This document shows positions 59,397-64,000 of a DNA stretch of 64,000 bases, piece after piece. Made by a program: the position numbers and the translations under genes. The stretch spans positions 43,182,859 through 43,246,858 of the forward strand of contig CM059575.1 in NCBI GenBank assembly GCA_030386875.1. The letters run 5' to 3'. This DNA comes from Morinoia aosen. Taxonomy: Eukaryota; Arthropoda; Malacostraca; Amphipoda; Talitridae. Each line of letters begins with the position of its first letter. The first letter of the stretch is position 1. The notes beneath the pieces are model-generated. The model worked only from the letters and a program-made list of their open reading frames with translations. It had not been told where the DNA came from and did not search any database.

Positions 59397-61257
59397 CAGT
59401 GCTGCCAGCGCTAGGTTTTCAAACCTAGATCTAGGTTTTTTAGCTCCAGGTTAGGTTTCTCGGTTTTTCCTTTGAGAAGCTAGCCAAATCTAGGGTTTTA
59501 GAATGAGAATGCATTAAACGCAAAAATCAAAACAAGAAATGAGGCTTACAATACAATTTCGCTTATGAAAATTAGGTATCCCTACGTAACAGTTATACAA
59601 TAATATTATACATGTCGAGAAAACGGAAATATTACCCGTTTCAGCAACGAGTTTTAAACAGAGTGACCATTTAAACAGTGTCCCGGACGGCGTGAGTCGC
59701 TGTTGTAGTCACTGTATTGTAAGGTGGAAGGCTGTCCGCACAGTTCGCAAGGGTAATATCGTCGTTGTGTTTTGTTAGCTTGTTTTTGCCTATTCTTTAT
59801 AATTAGTTGGTATAAACAGTGCAGTGTGGAATCATGAGCGTAGAATCTCCAAAGAACAAAAGGAAAACATGGTACGTACAGGCTTTCAGAAAAGAATGAT
59901 TACGAATGACTGATTGCAAAGAGACATAGATAGTAAAGAATTGTGCTATTGTAAATGCCGCTCAGCTACGCTAAAAAATGCAACAAGTCTATGCTACCAA
60001 CTCACATCAATACCGAAAAACACCAAAAATCCTTTGAAATTACCATATCTAACGTACGTTTTAACGAATTTTTTTACAGTACTAAGTCTGAAACTAATAA
60101 AATTACTATGCCGATGCATTGATTACAGTTTTTTTCCGAGTACCATGTCCCTTTTGTGCATATTGATCATTTTCTTGGAGCTTGCAAGCGAGCTTTCAGT
60201 GACAGTACTATTGTCAAGAAGATTGACTTTAAAAAAACAAAGCAAGATTAAATGTATAATTCAAGATGTAATTGCGCACTAAGAAAAAATGAGCTAAACA
60301 CTTGTAGGAAACAAAAATTTTCTGTAATAATTTATGAGAGCATGAGTGTATCTGTAACGCAAATGTTAGCTATTTTGGTGAGGTATGGTATATAGATCCA
60401 AGTGACAACAAATTTTCAAACCCCTAAAAGATATATTTCTAGGTTGGAGCATTGTTGGAGCAAGAACCCCTTCCCATTAATGAAATCATCAGCAAATTTA
60501 GAAAAAGACTGTGCATTTTTTAACAGCATTTTGTGTTCAAATTAAAAGAAGATTTTCATTGGATGAGAGAAGCATTACTACGCAAGTTAAAATCTTAAAC
60601 CCTTAAGCTTTACCAGCTAATAATGCACCGATGTCCATTGCAACATTGGCGGCGCAGTTCAAAAATCTGGTACCTCAAAGCAAGTTAGATGATCTTGACG
60701 ATGAATATCGAAGCTTCAGGATGACTTAAGACTTCCACTGCACAGAGAACACCGAAAATTTCAGTATTCCTGAATTTTGGTTAAATATTCGATTCATACA
60801 AGATAGCCTTGACCAGCCCAGCTATGAAGAATTATCCAAATTTATGACTAGTTTAACAGTAATGTCCCATTCCTCAGCTTGCTCTGAGAGAATTTTCTCA
60901 TAAGTTAATGGTGTGAAAACGTCGCAGACGAAGTCCATGAAAGCTATTACAACTAGAGACCGAATTCTGGCTAAACAATTAACATATGGAGACGCATGGA
61001 CATTCATGCCCTCACGTGGGAGGCAGACAGAAAAATGCATGATGGAAAAGTCGTCTTTTATGAGCGAAATGACGAGGAACAATACATATTGTGATAGGTA
61101 AACTGTATTTTTTTATTGATTTTGTATTATTTGTGAGTCACAAGTAAAAGTTTATTGTCAAAAAATACATTTTAGGAGGCTAGGTTTTTTGGTTCAAATC
61201 TAGGTTTATTCCCATGTATGATCTAGGTTTTTCGAGAAGTAGTCGCTGGTAGCACTG
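59397..61257 (+). mobile_element. hAT element with perfect 8-bp target duplication
   Basis: Flanked by GAACGACG at 59389-59396 and 61258-61265. Termini are CAGTGCTGCCAGCG on the left and the complement of CAGTGCTACCAGCG on the right, one mismatch. Multiple CTAGGTTTTT/AGGTTT subterminal repeats. The 1.86 kb inside includes a decayed transposase. An 8-bp duplication and CAG...CTG ends are hAT hallmarks. Confidence 0.93.
59834..61075 (+). pseudogene. Decayed hAT transposase
   Basis: Begins MSVESPKNKRKTWYVQAFRK, then stops. A fragment CYCKCRSATLKNATSL resembles a zinc-finger N-terminus. At 60751-60900 the frame reads FSIPEFWLNIRFIQDSLDQP and SLTVMSHSSACSERIFS then a stop, which is the hAT dimerisation block (xxxIPxSSAxxERxFS), followed by a helical tail to about 61075. 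Large parts of the RNase-H fold are unrecognisable. Confidence 0.75.
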
Positions 61258-61274
61258 GAACGACGAAGAGACAG

Positions 61275-62549
61275 CAGGGTTGCCAGATGCAGGGATATTT
61301 CCCTGCTTTAGGGAAATTATGGGTCCCAAAGGGAAAAAGGGAAAAAACTTCGAAAAACGTATGAAAACAGGGAAATTTTGCTATGCGACTTCATTTTCAT
61401 GTAGAATTATATGTAAGTGATTAGCTACTTAGCATTTTGTGCTAAGCTACTTAGTATTTATAGTTTTTAACACTTGTCGGACATGTTCGAACTTTGATAC
61501 GCGTATTGTACGCGTACACACTGACTAGGAGCAATCAGAGGCGCCGATGCAACGCAACCGCTCAGCGCCAGTTCAACTTCACGCGATTCACGCTTCACGG
61601 AGTCACAGATCCTAATCATCACAGTTGCATTAGTCATTGTAATGATTGTAGCGAGAGGAAATTGAAGAGACGCGCTTCAGCATTACTGAAATTTTTGAAG
61701 TGAATTAACGTAATATGTAAAGCAGTGGAATGAAACCCTTCAATCAAAAGTAAGACGTTAACGTTTAATTCATACTCAAAAGTACCTAGAGTTGTGGGAA
61801 CCTGAAATGAAATTCAAAGGGTGGCTCAGTAGAAATTAAAAAGGAGCAGAATATTTTCGATGTAAATTAGGTGATGTAAATAGATGGAAAAGCTGGCAGA
61901 TCAGAGATTGAAAACCATGCGGAAATGACAAATACAAAAAATGTAGAAATTAGAAAAAACAACTAGAAGTTCTTTGGATACGTAGAACGGCAGTAAACGA
62001 AGAAAAAATACACAAGTAGAAGAAGGTGAAATTAGACTTGTTGCATTTTTATATGAGCATAATCTTCCGCATTCTATTGTTGAACATTTAGTCCCAGTTG
62101 TGAAAGCAGCTTGTCCTGATTCGGAGACTGCGAAAGGCTTCAAATGTGGTAGGACTAAGTGTATTGCAATTGTGAAGAATGTTTTAAGAGGCGAAGTGAG
62201 TGATAATATTTATGAGTTCTTGAAGAATCATTATTTTTATCTGATAACGGTTGAATAAACATATAAACGAAGTACAAAGTATTTGGCATTGGTGGCAAGG
62301 GTTGTTAAAAAAGATGTTGTTAAAGATCCATTTTCGACTATCATTCCACTCATTAGTGCTACAACATGTTTGCACGGAAAAATAAAAAACCTATTCACTG
62401 AAATAGGTATACTCTATAAAAGGAATATGATTCTATGTATGTACGTATAAATGTTTAAAGAATCTACAAAACAGGGAAATTTTTACTCAAAAAAGGGAAA
62501 TTTTGAGACTAAAACAGGGAAATTTAGGTTAGACCATCTGGCAACCCTG
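61275..62549 (+). mobile_element. hAT element, family 2, copy 1
   Basis: Perfect 15-bp inverted termini CAGGGTTGCCAGATG. Flanks AGAGACAG (61267-61274) and AGAGACAC (62550-62557). Subterminal (CAGGGAAATTT)-like repeats. It carries a short decayed transposase segment at 62020-62400 and is therefore non-autonomous. Confidence 0.9.
62018..62400 (+). pseudogene. hAT family 2 transposase fragment, copy 1
   Basis: Frame: EGEIRLVAFLYEHNLPHSIV, VKAACPDSETAKGFKCGRTK, YEFLKNHYFYLITVE then a TAA and TYKRSTKYLALVARVV. The xxFSLxxDESTDxxxxxxLxxxVR block is where hAT/DUF4371-like transposases have a catalytic acidic residue; here the Ser is a stop and the Asp is Val. Non-functional. Confidence 0.7.
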
Positions 62550-62556
62550 AGAGACA

Positions 62557-63831
62557 CAGTGTTGCCAGATGCAGGGAAATTTCCCTGCTTTAGGGAAATT
62601 TTGGGTCCCAGAGGGAAAAAGGGAAAAAACTTCGAAAACCGTATGAAAACAGGGAAATTTTGCTATGCGGCTTCATTTTCATGTAAAATTATATGCAAGT
62701 GATTAGCTACTTAGCATTTTGTGCTAAGCTACCAAGTATTTATAGTTTGCAACACTTGTCGGACATGTTCGAACTTTGATACACGTATTGTACGCTTACA
62801 TACTGACTAGGAACAATCTGAGGCGCCAATGCGTCGCAATCGCGCAGCGCCAGTTCAACTTCACGCGGTTCACGCTTCACTGAGTCGCAGGTCCTAATTA
62901 TCACAATTGCATTAGTCATTGTAATTATTGTAGTGAGAGGAAATTAAAGAAACGCGTTTCAGCATTACTTTTTAAAGTGAATTAACGTAATATGTAAAGC
63001 AGTGGGAATGAAACTCCACAGTCAAAAGTAAGACGTTAACGTTAAATTCATACTCAAAAGTACCTAGAGTTGTGGGAAACTGAAATGAAATTAAAAGGGT
63101 GGCTCAGTAAAAATTAAAAAGGAGTAGAATATTTTAACCGTAAATTATGTGATGTAAATAGATGGAAAAGCTGGCAGATCAGAGATTGAAAACCATGCAG
63201 AAAGGACAAATACAAAAAATGTAGAAATTAGAAAAACAACAAGAAGTTCTTTGGATACGCACAACGGTAGTAAACGAAGAAAAAATACACAAGTAGAAGG
63301 AGGTGAAATTAGACTTGCATTTATATTATATATGAGCATAATCTTCCTCATTCTATTGTTGAACATTTAGTCCCAGTTGTGAAAGCAGCTTGTCCTGATT
63401 TGGAGATTGCGATAAGCTTCAAATGTGGTAGGACTAAGTGTATTGCAATTGTGAAGAATGGTTTAGGAGGCGAAGTGAGTGAAAAAATTTATGAGCTCAT
63501 GAAGAATCATTATTTTTCTCTGATAACGGATGAATAAACATATAAACGAAGTACAAAGTATTTGGCATTGGTGGCAAGGGTTGTTAAAAAAGATGTTGTT
63601 AAAGATCCATTTTTGACTATCATCCCACTCATTAGTGCTACAACAACATGTTTGCATGGAAAAATAAAAGAGCTATTCACTGAAATAGGTATACTCTATA
63701 AAAGGAATGTGATTCTGTGTATGTACGTATGTATGTTTTAAGAGTTCACAAAACAGGGAAATTTTCAGTCAAAAAAGGGAAATTTTGAGACTAAAACAGG
63801 GAAATTTAGGTTAGACCATCTGGCAACCCTG
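62557..63831 (+). mobile_element. hAT element, family 2, copy 2
   Basis: Same family and orientation as copy 1, immediately adjacent. Left end CAGTGTTGCCAGATG (one mismatch to the consensus terminus), right end exactly CATCTGGCAACCCTG. Followed by GAGAGACAG (63832-63840). The two copies differ by scattered substitutions and small indels, so they are not a recent duplicate. Confidence 0.9.
63299..63680 (+). pseudogene. hAT family 2 transposase fragment, copy 2
   Basis: Frame: YEHNLPHSIVEHLVPVVKAA (with a small indel before it), FKCGRTKCIAIVKNGLGGEV, YELMKNHYFSLITDE then the same TAA as in copy 1 and TYKRSTKYLALVARVV. Here the Asp of the ITDE motif is kept. The shared stop means the family was already inactive before the copies separated. 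Confidence 0.7.
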
Positions 63832-63840
63832 GAGAGACAG

Positions 63841-64000
63841 TGCGCTCCAGACAGTCTTGAGGGTAGGATGTATGTCTTAGCTGCTCTGTCGTCATGTTCT
63901 CATGCGTATACTCAATCCAAAAATTCTCTCCTGATCTGGGAAAGTGGCTGAAGGCTAAAGTTTTCACATTAATAGATTTATTGAAAGCAAAACGTCAGTC
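63841..64000. other. Unique-looking flank at the right edge
   Basis: No feature recognised; continues the pre-insertion target seen left of 59389. Confidence 0.4.

Overview
This is eukaryotic nuclear DNA, AT-rich and repeat-dominated. It is most likely from an arthropod: long introns, irritans-type mariner with DD34D spacing, PIF/Harbinger, several hAT families, a DUF4817 relic, Ty3/Gypsy elements, CR1/Jockey-like LINEs and a tRNA-derived SINE with a (TTTG)n tail. I cannot name the species. No bacterial features (operons, ribosome binding sites, CRISPR, tRNA/rRNA operons) are present.

The only convincing host gene is the 3' two-thirds of a spliced DUF885-family protein gene on the + strand (about 382-18763). 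Seven exons with consensus splice sites run from the left edge to a stop at 18700 and an AATAAA signal at 18758. They carry the family core HEGxPGHH and the later EGWxLYAE motif. Exon phases show that a small exon is missing between exons 3 and 4, and the 5' end lies outside the window. The introns hold a 22-bp minisatellite, simple repeats and no other recognisable genes.

From about 21 kb on, the window is a transposon landscape. (1) 21.6-23.7 kb: a 2-kb terminal-inverted-repeat element flanked by TAA. (2) 25.7-38.9 kb: a nest of at least five elements. A + strand LINE (LINE-A) is split inside ORF1 by a 7.5-kb insert flanked by the 7-bp duplication ATAAGAA. That insert holds an opposite-strand LINE (LINE-B) with an OTU-type cysteine protease-like region. 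LINE-B is split in its reverse transcriptase by a PIF/Harbinger derivative, which is itself split by a deleted mariner. A second mariner with a different deletion splits the endonuclease of LINE-A. (3) 41.3-42.6 kb: DUF4817 and BED/hAT relics. (4) 45.0-47.45 kb: three diverged copies of a roughly 0.95-kb repeat, one carrying a 221-bp piggyBac-type MITE with TTAA ends. (5) 47.7-48.0 kb: a dense run of short perfect hairpins, followed by a CpG-rich promoter-like stretch with two CRE sites. (6) 49.29-49.60 kb: a SINE. (7) 49.9-56.2 kb: a young Gypsy element on the minus strand with 1.9-kb LTRs, truncated after the first reverse transcriptase motifs. (8) 56.35-58.5 kb: a second, decayed Gypsy fragment. 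(9) 59.4-63.8 kb: three hAT insertions of two families placed side by side at one short target.

Nothing here looks like a cooperating multi-gene system. The interest lies in the insertion stratigraphy, which can be read almost base by base, the OTU-bearing LINE with a stop/start overlap, the hAT insertion cluster and the unexplained hairpin array.
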